Below, one piece after another: positions 1 to 8,344 of a stretch of 64,000 nucleotides of DNA. This DNA is from DASXZH01 sp036502005. GTDB lineage: Bacteria; Armatimonadota; Fimbriimonadia; Fimbriimonadales; Fimbriimonadaceae. The stretch is from NCBI GenBank assembly GCA_036502005.1, contig DASXZH010000058.1, positions 1 through 64,000 on the forward strand, in the 5' to 3' direction. Below the pieces are notes generated by a model. It made no database searches, was not told the origin of the DNA, and saw only the letters and a list, made by a program, of their open reading frames with translations. Each line of letters opens with the position of its first letter. Position 1 is the first letter of the stretch. The translations under genes and the position numbers were made by a program.

Positions 1-105
1 TCATAGCCGGATCCACTCGTCACTGCGATATCAAACACCCTCTGAGGTCTTTGAACAGTGGCACATGGAGCAGGCAAGTTGAAGGAGCACCCCCCTCTCT
101 CAATC

Positions 106-223
106 GACCAAAATCTGTACAGGATTTCTGGTCCACTACAGTGAGCGTTGTCAAGCGCTGTCGCTTGAATCCGACGAAGTCGGGGCGAACCGGGAGAGGG
201 CTTAAGCCGACAGCCTTTGCTCA
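106..223 (+). promoter_or_regulatory. Possible structured leader upstream of dapB
   Basis: The region before dapB has no convincing gene but several nested inverted repeats. GACCA..TGGTC plus AAATC..GATTT make a hairpin at about 106-133. TGAGC at 142-146 can pair with GCTCA at 219-223 and encloses TCAAGCG/CGCTTGA (151-157 with 162-168, loop CTGT), CCGAC/GTCGG (171-183, loop GAA) and the palindrome GGCTTAAGCC (199-208). I do not recognise a lysine riboswitch core. It could be an unknown leader of the lysine operon or the 3' part of an upstream feature. Confidence 0.35.
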
Positions 224-264
224 ATACGAACCAAATGAGGCTAGCACGCTGCAGAAGAATTCAC

Positions 265-975
265 ATGATTAAAATCGCCCTCTTGGGATATGGAAAGATG
301 GGGCAGATGATTGAGCGCCTGGCTACCGAGCAAGGCGACCAGATTTTGCTTAAGTTGGACGAGGACTCCAATCGCAACTTCAAAGGGATCAATGCCGAGA
401 ACTTTAATGATATCGATGTTGCTATCGACTTCTCCGCCCCTCAAGCGGTGGTGGAGAATACAAAAAGGATTGCCGCCCTTGGGCGGAACGTGGTGATTGG
501 CACAACAGGTTGGTTGAGCGAACTCCCAACCGTTCGACAGCTTGCAGAGACGGAAGATGTCGGCATTCTTTGGAGTCCAAATTTTTCGATCGGAGTTAAC
601 GTTTTTTTCCGGCTTGTGAATGAAGCGGCCAGGCTCTTACGGAACCAACCTGGGTATGAGGCCTGGGGTTACGAGATTCATCACTCCGCCAAGTTGGATG
701 CGCCGTCCGGAACCCTTATCAAGCTGGTGGAAGAGATGCAGCACGCCGGCTTTTCCGGCAAGATCGATGTGAGTTCAAATCGGGCCGGCTCGCATCCTGG
801 AACCCACGAGATCGGGTTTGATTCTGCCGCTGATACCATCACGTTAAAGCACGTAGCTAGGAGTCGGGAAGGCTTTGCCCAGGGCGCGTTGGTTGCTGCT
901 CGGTGGCTGGCTGGCAAGAAAGGCTTTTTTGAGTTTGGAGACGTTCTCTTCGCGGAGGATACCAATGGCGCATAA
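265..975 (+). CDS. dapB: 4-hydroxy-tetrahydrodipicolinate reductase
   Basis: Reduces the DapA product with NAD(P)H to tetrahydrodipicolinate in diaminopimelate/lysine synthesis (cytosolic). The 236-residue protein starts with an N-terminal Rossmann motif GYGKMG and carries the DapB signature EIHHSAKLDAPSGT (about residues 148-161), with the catalytic His pair and Lys. The frame is open further upstream, but the ATG at 265 opens the conserved MIKIALLGYGKMG and is the natural start. It is slightly shorter than the usual 240-270 residues. It overlaps dapA by 11 nt, so the two are probably translated in a coupled way. Confidence 0.95.
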   Translation: MIKIALLGYGKMGQMIERLATEQGDQILLKLDEDSNRNFKGINAENFNDIDVAIDFSAPQAVVENTKRIAALGRNVVIGTTGWLSELPTVRQLAETEDVGILWSPNFSIGVNVFFRLVNEAARLLRNQPGYEAWGYEIHHSAKLDAPSGTLIKLVEEMQHAGFSGKIDVSSNRAGSHPGTHEIGFDSAADTITLKHVARSREGFAQGALVAARWLAGKKGFFEFGDVLFAEDTNGA

Positions 976-1885
976 TTACGATATGTTTAAAGGTTGCGGA
1001 ACTGCTCTAGTAACACCATTCCGCTCGGATGAATCGCTCGACGAGGTGACCTTCCGAGAGCTCATTCGGCGACAAATTGAAGAAGGGATCGATTTTATCG
1101 TGCCTTGCGGCACGACTGGCGAAAGCCCAACCCTTGACCATGACGAACACCTAAGAGTAGTTCAGATTGCCATTCAGGAAGCCAAGGGCAAGGTCCCTGT
1201 TCTGGCTGGAGCGGGCGGCTACAACACAACCCATGTTATCAAAATGGCGCGCGAGGTTGAGGGCCTTGGCGCTGATGGCATCTTGAGCGTTACCCCCTAC
1301 TACAACAAACCGACTCAAGAGGGCGTTTACCAGCACTTCAAGGCGATTGCCGAATCGATCCAAATCCCCGTGGTCCTGTATAGCGTTCAGCCGCGAACAA
1401 ACGTGAACATCGATCCTGTCACGGTAGAGCGTTTGTCTCAAATCCCCAACATCGTTGGCATTAAAGAGGCCAGCGGCAACCTTTCGCAAGTCGCGTCCAT
1501 CGCAAACCGAGTCTCCAAAGATTTTCTTATCTTCTCCGGTGATGACGCAGTGACCCTACCCGTCATCTCTCTCGGAGGCCAAGGGCTCATTTCCGTCGCT
1601 TCAAACGAGATCCCTGGTCCGATGTCCCAACTCACAAACAAAGCTCTCAAAGGCGACTACGAAGGCGCTAGGGCCATCCAAGCCACGTTCCAGCCCTTGC
1701 TGGAGGTGAACTTCATCGAATCCAACCCCGGACCCGCCAAGCTCGCCATGGAAATGATGGGCCTCCTTGAAGCCAACTACAGGCTGCCGATATTGAGACC
1801 GAATCCCGAAAGCGAAAAGAAAATCCGAGAAGTTCTCTTACAATGCGGCCTCTTGGAGCAGCGGAGCCTAACCGGTGTTCGATGA
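965..1885 (+). CDS. dapA: 4-hydroxy-tetrahydrodipicolinate synthase
   Basis: Condenses pyruvate with aspartate semialdehyde, the committed step of lysine synthesis. The 306-residue TIM barrel shows the substrate pocket GTTGESPTL, the Schiff-base lysine in GIKEASGN and the tyrosine region LYSVQPRTN. The usual family text there is YNVPxRT, so the Gln is a small deviation. The ATG at 965 lies inside the end of dapB; an alternative ATG at 983 directly precedes the conserved FKGCGTALVTPF. The 3' end overlaps dapD by 11 nt, giving one tight dapBAD operon. Confidence 0.95.
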   Translation: MAHNYDMFKGCGTALVTPFRSDESLDEVTFRELIRRQIEEGIDFIVPCGTTGESPTLDHDEHLRVVQIAIQEAKGKVPVLAGAGGYNTTHVIKMAREVEGLGADGILSVTPYYNKPTQEGVYQHFKAIAESIQIPVVLYSVQPRTNVNIDPVTVERLSQIPNIVGIKEASGNLSQVASIANRVSKDFLIFSGDDAVTLPVISLGGQGLISVASNEIPGPMSQLTNKALKGDYEGARAIQATFQPLLEVNFIESNPGPAKLAMEMMGLLEANYRLPILRPNPESEKKIREVLLQCGLLEQRSLTGVR

Positions 1886-2711
1886 AATAGAGCGTCTCTA
1901 CGAAGACAAACCGAACACCTATACCGACCGTCACAAAGAACTTTTCGAGGAGTTCCTAGCCGCTCTTAACTCCGGAACTATAAGGGCCGCAGAACCAGAC
2001 CCAAGCGCCCCAACCGGCTGGAAAGTAAACGCATGGGTGAAAAAAGGCATCCTCGTCGGCTTTCGACTGGGGCAAGTTGTTGAATTCGGCCAAACCAACG
2101 CCGGCCAAGGATTTTTCGATAAATCCACTTACCCACTGCGACCTCTCACAGTTAACGATGGGATCCGCGTTGTCCCCGGCGGTTCCAGCATCCGAACAGG
2201 CACCTTTGTGGGAAGAGGCGTAACCTGCATGCCGCCAATGTATATCAATGTGGGCGCTTATGTGGGCGACAATACGATGGTCGATTCGCACGCTCTCATC
2301 GGCAGTTGCGCGCAGATCGGAACCGGGTGCCATATTTCCGCAGCGTCCCAGATTGGAGGGGTCTTGGAACCCGTTGGAGCCCTTCCCTGCATCATCGAGG
2401 ACAACGTGCTCGTTGGCGGTAACTGCGGCGTTTATGAGGGTACCGTCGTGAAGAAGCGCGCAGTATTAGGCAGCGGGACCATTCTGAACTCCAGCACGCC
2501 CATCTATGATTTGGTGCATGGCGTTGTCCATCGAGCCGAAGAAGGCCAGCCGCTTGTTGTGCCGGAAGATGCGGTTGTCGTAGCAGGTTCGCGTGCAATT
2601 GCATCCGGCCAAGGAAAGGAATGGGGCATTTCGCTCTACACACCCGTCATAGTGAAGTATAGGGACGAAAAAACGGATTCTAAGGTAAAGCTGGAAGACG
2701 TTTTGCGCTGA
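1875..2711 (+). CDS. dapD: Tetrahydrodipicolinate N-succinyltransferase
   Basis: Transfers succinyl from succinyl-CoA to tetrahydrodipicolinate, placing the organism on the succinylase branch of lysine synthesis. It is 278 residues with a GTG start at 1875 inside the end of dapA. An N-terminal helical domain is followed by a left-handed parallel beta-helix of hexapeptide repeats (VNIGAYV-like YINVGAYVGDNTMVDSHA, GSCAQIG, GGVLEPVGALPCIIEDN). The order and length match E. coli-type DapD rather than the shorter DapH acetyltransferase. dapC, dapE, dapF and lysA are not in the window. Confidence 0.93.
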   Translation: MFDEIERLYEDKPNTYTDRHKELFEEFLAALNSGTIRAAEPDPSAPTGWKVNAWVKKGILVGFRLGQVVEFGQTNAGQGFFDKSTYPLRPLTVNDGIRVVPGGSSIRTGTFVGRGVTCMPPMYINVGAYVGDNTMVDSHALIGSCAQIGTGCHISAASQIGGVLEPVGALPCIIEDNVLVGGNCGVYEGTVVKKRAVLGSGTILNSSTPIYDLVHGVVHRAEEGQPLVVPEDAVVVAGSRAIASGQGKEWGISLYTPVIVKYRDEKTDSKVKLEDVLR

Positions 2712-2721
2712 TAATAAAACC

Positions 2722-2985
2722 ATGGCAAGTGCAGGAGATAGAGAAGCATCCAAAGTCGCCCGTCGATTTTTTGGAAAGCGAGGAATTGATGTTGCGAACG
2801 CGGATGTCCGCGTCTCGCACGGGGTGTGCTTCCTGCGAGGAGTTGTCGGTGTTATGCCGGGTGCGGAAATAGCCGACCTTCACACGGCTCTTGAACAAAC
2901 AGCGAATTTGCTTCGCAAACGCCCCGAGATCCGTGACGTCTCTATCGACGTCGCTTATCGTTTAAGCGGCGAAACCCAAAGCTAA
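2722..2985 (+). CDS. Small BON-like protein
   Basis: An 87-residue soluble protein. The pattern VRVSHGVCFLRGVV, a helical stretch, then LLRKRPEIRDVSIDV resembles one BON-type fold (strand, helix, strand, helix), as found in small phospholipid- or ligand-binding modules. No signal peptide is seen. It lies 10 nt after dapD on the same strand and is probably the last gene of that operon. Its stop overlaps the end of folC on the other strand by 4 nt. The BON assignment is by pattern only and the function is unknown. Confidence 0.7.
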   Translation: MASAGDREASKVARRFFGKRGIDVANADVRVSHGVCFLRGVVGVMPGAEIADLHTALEQTANLLRKRPEIRDVSIDVAYRLSGETQS

Positions 2986-4268
2986 AGCTTGGACCCGATT
3001 TCCCCAACCAGGTAGAAGCTACCCGCAACCAAAACAAAGTCGCCTTCTTCTGCTCCCTGTATTGCCGCTTTAAAACCTGCCTCGGCATTTGGAAAACTTT
3101 CTGTCTTTTGTCCCGCCTTGCATATTGGCGACAGCGCCTCTTGCAATTCCTCCGGTTGTAGTGTGCGGTGAAAATCGATCGGCACCAAATAGAACCGGTG
3201 GACCCGGTCTAAGATGGGCTGAAAGAAATGCGCCGGGTCGTGCCCTCCTACCATTCCAACTACCATGTGGATTCTTCGGCCTGGATGATATCGGTCTAGA
3301 TTTTCTCGGAGCACGAGGGCGGCGTCGGGGTTGTGGGCGCCATCCAGCACAACTTCTGTCCCGTCAACGATCTTTCTCTCCATCCTTCCCGGAATGGCCG
3401 CCTTGAGTGCTCCGGCAACAACTTTGGATGAATCTAGAATAGCTCCGGATGCATCGATAGCAGCCACCGCTAAGGCCATGTTGTGGGCCTGCTTAGCTCC
3501 TATCAATCCAGACTGCAACCCGCTGTAGCTAGCAACAGGCGTTTGAACCCTAAAGCCTTCACTCGTTTCCACGAGACCGATTTCATGGCCAAAACGCCAA
3601 ACTGGCGCATTATTTTCCGCGGCGACACCGAGGATTACTTGTTCGGCCTCGTGAGGAAGTTCCCCTAAGATAACCGGGACACCCGGCTTAATAATTCCTG
3701 CCTTTTCAAAGGCAATTTCCGCAAGCGAATGGCCCAGGATATTTACATGGTCCAGCCCAATACTTACAATAATCGTCGCGGCTGGCGTCACTACATTGGT
3801 GGCATCTAGCCTTCCCCCCAGTCCGACTTCAAGAGCGATCCAATCGCATTGATGCTGTTTCCAGTAAGCAAAGCCCAGGGCAGTTTTGAACTCAAACTCT
3901 GTCGCGCCGCCAAACTCGGTTGAAGATAAGGTCTCAGCCAAAGGCATCAACTTCGAAGTAAACGCAGCCAGATCCACTTCACTGATCATCTCGCGGCCGA
4001 ACTGAACTCTCTCCCGAGGTGTGTAGACAAAAGGGCTAAAGAAGGCCCCGGTGCGATAGCCTTGCTCCACTAGCAAACTTTGCAGATAGGCCGTTACGGA
4101 ACCTTTACCGTTGGTCCCGGCAACGTGAATGTACTTCGGCTTGCCCCCGGCTCCTAAGAAATCTTCCAGATCGCAGCGGCGCAAGAGCTCCTGCATGCGG
4201 TCCAATCCCAGCCGCCAACCTCTCGGGGCTAGGGAGGCGATATAAGCCAGAGCTTCTTCGTACGTCAT
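2982..4268 (-). CDS. folC: Folylpolyglutamate synthase / dihydrofolate synthase
   Basis: ATP-dependent Mur-ligase-family enzyme that adds glutamate to dihydropteroate and to folates. The 428-residue protein has the P-loop HVAGTNGKGSVTAYL (about residues 47-61), the Mur-like KTALGFAYWKQHQCDWIALEVGLGGRLDATNVV region and the C-terminal domain entry VLDGAHNPDA. Length matches the family (about 420-450). It is convergent with the dap operon, overlapping its last gene by 4 nt. Confidence 0.94.
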   Translation of the reverse strand: MTYEEALAYIASLAPRGWRLGLDRMQELLRRCDLEDFLGAGGKPKYIHVAGTNGKGSVTAYLQSLLVEQGYRTGAFFSPFVYTPRERVQFGREMISEVDLAAFTSKLMPLAETLSSTEFGGATEFEFKTALGFAYWKQHQCDWIALEVGLGGRLDATNVVTPAATIIVSIGLDHVNILGHSLAEIAFEKAGIIKPGVPVILGELPHEAEQVILGVAAENNAPVWRFGHEIGLVETSEGFRVQTPVASYSGLQSGLIGAKQAHNMALAVAAIDASGAILDSSKVVAGALKAAIPGRMERKIVDGTEVVLDGAHNPDAALVLRENLDRYHPGRRIHMVVGMVGGHDPAHFFQPILDRVHRFYLVPIDFHRTLQPEELQEALSPICKAGQKTESFPNAEAGFKAAIQGAEEGDFVLVAGSFYLVGEIGSKL

Positions 4269-4495
4269 CGGCGGGAGGGGAGTTTACCGCCTGCCATTTG
4301 TGGGTTCGTCGGGAACCCTCAAGACAACCCGCCGCAAACCTTTAACACTCCTAAGCGGATTTCAAAATGCGGTACTCGGTGCCCCCTTATCTGCGAGGGC
4401 GCGAAGTCGTCGGGCTCTGCCAAACAATGAATGGGCACGAAAAACATCTCACCCCTCACGATCAGCGACTCCACAAGAAAATCAAAAAATAAAAA

Positions 4496-4572
4496 TGGTC
4501 GGGGCGACAGGATTCGAACCTGCGACCCCCTGCTCCCAAAGCAGGTGCGCTACCAAACTGCGCTACGCCCCG
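4496..4572 (-). tRNA. tRNA-Pro(UGG)
   Basis: On the minus strand the sequence folds as a standard cloverleaf: acceptor CGGGGCG/CGCCCCG, D arm with AGCGCAG, anticodon loop CTTTGGGAG carrying TGG, and T arm GGTTCGAATCC. Discriminator A is at 4499 and CCA is encoded at 4496-4498. Confidence 0.97.
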
Positions 4573-4717
4573 AGTCGGCGGCTAGTTTACCCTTCTGGGC
4601 AAAGTTCAGGAGCCCGACGCACCGAGCTCTTTAAAGTAGGCTGTCCTGGAGGACGGCATCGGGCTTCTGTTGTTAAAATAGAATAACGCAAGGCCGTCCA
4701 ACCTGGTGTAGCGACAA

Positions 4718-5842
4718 TCAACGACTTGCAACAGAGGCTGGTTCCTCCGTTACGCGTGCAAACTCTGTCATCTCTCCTTCAACTTCTGCATAGGTCGAGC
4801 ATTTCGTTAGTCGATCCCTCAACTGCGCCGCACCAGGCAAGCCCTTAATGTATAAAGGCAGTTGCCCTCTAAGATGCCGACAGGCCCAAAGTTCCGCCTG
4901 CGCATAGTTTTCAGAAGCTAAAGCTTTTGACCAACTCGGTTCTTCCGCATCGTAGGCGATCATTAAGCGCAAATGCTCTAAAGCGACTTCGATCCTTTCC
5001 GCCAAATCCGGCTCTGGCCGGGCTTCGGCGCCACATACGGCTGCTGTAATATTTGCCAAAGTCCATGGATTGGAGATTGCCGCGCGGCCCACCATCACTC
5101 CGTCGCAGCCCGTCTCTCGGAACATCTTCAGCGCGTCTTCCGGTGTTTTCACATCGCCGTTTCCAATCAGCGGCACCGTTACCGCTTTTCGCAGGCCTTC
5201 TATGAGCTTCCAGTCCGCCTCGCCCTCGAAACCTTGTTTGGCAAAGCGTGCATGGAGCGTGATCATCTTGCAACCTGCATCTTGGAACCGAGCCGCCAAG
5301 TCGGGAGCGGCGAACAGGGACCAGTCCCACCCGGCACGCACTTTAACAGTAACCGGCACCTTAACCGCGTCTACCACCGCGCGAACGATCTTCTGCGCCA
5401 TTTCCGGGTCTTTCAAGAGCGAAGCTCCAGCTCCCGTCTTGACCACCTTGGGCACCCAGCACCCCATATTGATGTCGACAAGGTCAGCGCCCATTTCCTC
5501 AGCTACTCTGGCCGTCTCCGCCATCGTCTCAGGTTCTCCGCCAAAGATCTGGATCCCCAACGGCCTTTCTCCGTCATCGACCTTCATCTTCTTGAAAGTT
5601 TTTTGGGCCTTGTAGTGAATGGCCATGGCGCTCACAAACTCCGTAAACATGAGACCGGGCCGCCCGATCCTTTTCGCAATTAACCGAAATGGAAGGTTCG
5701 TAACATCTTCCATGGGGGCAAGCAAAACAGGCGGATCAACAATGATCGGGCCGATCTTAAAGCTCTTTATGGGTGTGGCGGAGTTAGACAACCCTTCAAT
5801 TATGCCAGCTACCGCTTGGGATGAAACTCTTGCAGCTTCCAT
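4718..5842 (-). CDS. dusB: tRNA-dihydrouridine synthase
   Basis: FMN-dependent reductase that makes dihydrouridine in tRNA D loops. Diagnostic blocks are LLAPMEDVTNLPFRLIAKR (substrate/FMN barrel start), DINMGCWVPKVVKTGAGASLLKDPE with the catalytic Cys of the NxGCP region (here MGCW, not NCGCP), VKVRAGWD and GDGVMVGRAAISNPW-like text near residue 255. 374 residues is a little long for DusB. The annotated ATG overlaps the upstream gene by 34 nt; an internal start a few codons later is possible, since the conserved part begins near residue 24. Confidence 0.9.
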   Translation of the reverse strand: MEAARVSSQAVAGIIEGLSNSATPIKSFKIGPIIVDPPVLLAPMEDVTNLPFRLIAKRIGRPGLMFTEFVSAMAIHYKAQKTFKKMKVDDGERPLGIQIFGGEPETMAETARVAEEMGADLVDINMGCWVPKVVKTGAGASLLKDPEMAQKIVRAVVDAVKVPVTVKVRAGWDWSLFAAPDLAARFQDAGCKMITLHARFAKQGFEGEADWKLIEGLRKAVTVPLIGNGDVKTPEDALKMFRETGCDGVMVGRAAISNPWTLANITAAVCGAEARPEPDLAERIEVALEHLRLMIAYDAEEPSWSKALASENYAQAELWACRHLRGQLPLYIKGLPGAAQLRDRLTKCSTYAEVEGEMTEFARVTEEPASVASR

Positions 5843-6552
5843 CCCCGAGTAACAGCAGCCCCAATCTTGCCCGGGTCGGCCAAGTCGTAGGCGCTCTCAC
5901 CTGCGAAAAACTTGAGCCGTTTGCCGTCCAAAGTCCGGCAAATCACAACCGCTTGCATCTCGTCTTCCCACGGGCATGGATGATTCTCATGTTCCATCAG
6001 GTTCGCGTCAAGTCCATAGCGCCGGTCAATCATCAGTTGGTTGATCCGCTTCGGCCTTTCCTCAAACTTCTCGGCAAACGCGAAAAATAGACCAACCGCC
6101 AAACTTAGCAAGCAGATTGCGATGCCGACGCCAACGCCGCCAAATCCGAATACGGCGCGTTCTGCTAAGTCGCCTCTCCCTTCGTATCTCGGGCCTCCGC
6201 CGAGTCTGAATCCTAGATAAACGACTGCCATGCCAAGCATAAAGCCGCCGGCCACAACCTTGTCGGCCGAAAGCCTCTTAAGATCCCAGTATTTTGCCTC
6301 TTTCACGAAAAACAATCCAACGAAAGCGGAAAGCAACAGGCACAACAGGGTGATGGCGATATCCAGGCCGAGAGACTTTCCGTTCAGGCCGTGCCGAGTA
6401 GTGACGAAACTATAAAGCTCCAAGAAAACGGCGGCGGCGCTTCCGCAGAGTGCAGCCGCCAAGAGGACGTAAAACGATAGGCGTACAACTTCATCGCCAG
6501 GCTCCCGATAGCCTTCCGAGAAAACCTCTTTGAACTCGTCGTTCTCAAACAC
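5809..6552 (-). CDS. Hypothetical membrane protein
   Basis: 247 residues with a GTG start. Four hydrophobic segments are seen at about 24-48, 60-83, 100-117 and 133-155, followed by a soluble C-terminal domain of about 90 residues (CPWEDEMQAVVICRTLDGKRLKFFAGESAYDLADPGKIG). I do not recognise the family. It is co-directional with dusB and overlaps its start by 34 nt, so the two are probably co-transcribed. Confidence 0.75.
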   Translation of the reverse strand: MFENDEFKEVFSEGYREPGDEVVRLSFYVLLAAALCGSAAAVFLELYSFVTTRHGLNGKSLGLDIAITLLCLLLSAFVGLFFVKEAKYWDLKRLSADKVVAGGFMLGMAVVYLGFRLGGGPRYEGRGDLAERAVFGFGGVGVGIAICLLSLAVGLFFAFAEKFEERPKRINQLMIDRRYGLDANLMEHENHPCPWEDEMQAVVICRTLDGKRLKFFAGESAYDLADPGKIGAAVTRGWKLQEFHPKR

Positions 6553-6700
6553 TCGCCTAGAGCTACGTTGGCTTGGGCCATCCGGTTGGGCAAATTACCG
6601 GATAAGGCGTAAAATCTTATAATTCCGGTGCCGTTTCAGCTATAAAATGCATCTTATATAGGAGAATCTGCCCGCAAGGGTATTATTGGAATAAGCCACC

Positions 6701-6997
6701 ATGAAAAACCAGATGGATTTGATCATATCGGTTGTTGCCCTACTCTTAGCCGGCATCATCGCATTCGTATGGATGTCGACCAAGCGGACGGTAACGCATC
6801 CAGCGATGCCTACAGCCCCTAACACAGCACCGGTTGCCTATCCTGACGAAACCGTTTCGATGGCCACGGCACTGCCTGGCGGCAGCGGTGGCGGAGGCGG
6901 AGGAGCCAATGGTTTCGGCGGCGGCGGCGGTTTCGGTAAAGGCCCTGGCGGAGGCGGAGGCAAAGGTCGCCTGATGCCGGGTGCTACCAGATTCTAA
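6701..6997 (+). CDS. Glycine-rich single-pass membrane protein
   Basis: 98 residues: one N-terminal transmembrane helix (LIISVVALLLAGIIAFVWM, about residues 7-25), a proline/alanine linker, then a tail of GGGGG and GFGG runs (about 60-92) ending MPGATRF. The layout suggests an exported, low-complexity tail anchored in the inner membrane. Function unknown. A very strong terminator follows 22 nt after the stop. Confidence 0.7.
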   Translation: MKNQMDLIISVVALLLAGIIAFVWMSTKRTVTHPAMPTAPNTAPVAYPDETVSMATALPGGSGGGGGGANGFGGGGGFGKGPGGGGGKGRLMPGATRF

Positions 6998-7019
6998 AGA
7001 CGCTTTTGAACTGAATGTT

Positions 7020-7053
7020 GGGACTCAAACCGCAAGGTTTGAGTCCCTTTTTT
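7020..7053 (+). terminator. Rho-independent terminator with GCAA tetraloop
   Basis: A perfect 12-bp stem (7020-7031 with 7036-7047), GCAA tetraloop at 7032-7035, followed by six Ts (7048-7053). It ends the glycine-rich gene. The T run overlaps the stop codon (7052-7054) of the convergent lipoprotein gene. Confidence 0.92.
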
Positions 7054-7255
7054 ATTTGCCGCCTTCTTTAGCGGCGTTACCAACTGCGGTTGCCTGAGGC
7101 TTTGCCGTGCTGTGCAACAGCTTCGCACGAGGTGTGGAAGGGGCTGACGGCATTTCACCCGAGTAGTCGTTGCCGCTGCCGGGAGCTGGGGTTGAACTAC
7201 CCTTGCACCCAATGCAGGCAACAACGAGAACGGCGACTAAGAGAATTCTTTTCAT
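7052..7255 (-). CDS. Small predicted lipoprotein
   Basis: 67 residues. MKRILLVAVLVVACIGC is a classic lipoprotein signal peptide with lipobox ACIGC (Cys at 17). The mature part is short, Ser/Pro/Gly rich and of unknown function. It starts one base after the stop of the prepilin gene, so it is the second gene of that operon. Confidence 0.72.
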   Translation of the reverse strand: MKRILLVAVLVVACIGCKGSSTPAPGSGNDYSGEMPSAPSTPRAKLLHSTAKPQATAVGNAAKEGGK

Positions 7256-8203
7256 TTACTGTAGGTCCCAGATGTATTTGCTTGGATCGACAGTGATCAC
7301 ACTGTTAGCTTGAATAGTTGGGGTCCAGTTGGTCCCCGCCGCAAGCTGGCCTGCGCTAAGCGCTTTCGTGTGGCCGTCCATAAATGCCGTAACAGCATCT
7401 CCTCCCGGTGTCCTCAGGGCAACACCCCCGGTGTTTGAACCCGATGCGGGGGTCGCGAGACCAACGAGAGAGGGATCGTTGATATATCCATCGTTGGCAC
7501 CCCAGTTGTTGAAACAGTTAAACCCTGCGGTAGAGGCTGAGATGCAATCCGGAACTTCGACCGTGGTCCACAGAGCAGGCGAAGCTATGGTGTCGTAATA
7601 GAGGTAGCCGCTGCTGTTAATTTTTGTCTCTGAGTACGAATACTTTGAAGTTGCGAAAACCGTTTCCGCAGGTTGAGAAATCTGGCTGGAGGTTACCGGC
7701 TGCTGATAATTGGGGGCCGAGGATGGGGGATTAAAATTCGCTGGGAAATACTCCGGCGTCAGGTACACGTAGTTCATCCCGTATTGCGTGAAGAAGAGAT
7801 CGTCGGTTGTGTCCGAGGTGCCCATGATGACTTGGCCGTTAGGCGGAGCCTGAGGGTCCTGAGTGATCGGACCGCTCTTGAGGTAGGGATTTAGAAGCCA
7901 GGCCCAGGTCGAAATATCATTTGGTGGCAATAAGAACGGCTCGGAAGGATCTGCGGTGCAAGGCGTAGTGTACGCAGGATCGCAATGCCAAGTGCCCGTT
8001 AGAACGACCGTATCGTCGTAGTCACTCATGTACATTTGTAGACCCAAATCGATCTGTTTGATGTTGCTAAGGCTCGCGGTTGCTTTGGCCGCGGCCTTTG
8101 CTTGTGCAAAAACCGGGAAAAGGATCGCCGCTAATATCGCAATGATCGCGATGACGACGAGGAGTTCGATAAGCGTAAAAGCGCGAAGGATGCCTCTCTT
8201 CAA
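7256..8203 (-). CDS. Prepilin-type N-terminal cleavage/methylation protein
   Basis: A pseudopilin-like protein secreted and assembled by a type II/IV machinery. After a short basic leader comes AFTLIELLVVIAIIAILAAI with the Glu+5 that marks prepilin peptidase substrates, then LFPVFAQAKAAAKATASLSNIKQ, a sequence style common in Armatimonadota and Planctomycetota (DUF1559-like). Near the C-terminus GGDAVTAFMDGHTKAL resembles the H-X9-DG tail motif of that group. The frame is open to 8266, but TTG at 8203 has an AGGAG seven bases upstream and yields the typical short leader MKRGILRAFTLIE, so I chose it (315 residues). Confidence 0.85.
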   Translation of the reverse strand: MKRGILRAFTLIELLVVIAIIAILAAILFPVFAQAKAAAKATASLSNIKQIDLGLQMYMSDYDDTVVLTGTWHCDPAYTTPCTADPSEPFLLPPNDISTWAWLLNPYLKSGPITQDPQAPPNGQVIMGTSDTTDDLFFTQYGMNYVYLTPEYFPANFNPPSSAPNYQQPVTSSQISQPAETVFATSKYSYSETKINSSGYLYYDTIASPALWTTVEVPDCISASTAGFNCFNNWGANDGYINDPSLVGLATPASGSNTGGVALRTPGGDAVTAFMDGHTKALSAGQLAAGTNWTPTIQANSVITVDPSKYIWDLQ

Positions 8204-8344
8204 GTTGGATCTCCTGGGTAACTCCGAAAACATAATAAGTTCTGTAATATTGGCGCTGCCCTGCACCTAACTGTGAGTCACTCTTAATAGTATAACGTCT
8301 GTTAGAAAAATCGCCAAGTTCGATTCAGTACAATATTAAAACGC

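Noticed and set aside
1..264. Lysine riboswitch before dapB
   Set aside because: The known conserved blocks of the L box are not present, though hairpins are.
51..272. 73-codon frame at the window start
   Set aside because: Overlaps the structured leader and the dapB start in another frame; no domain.
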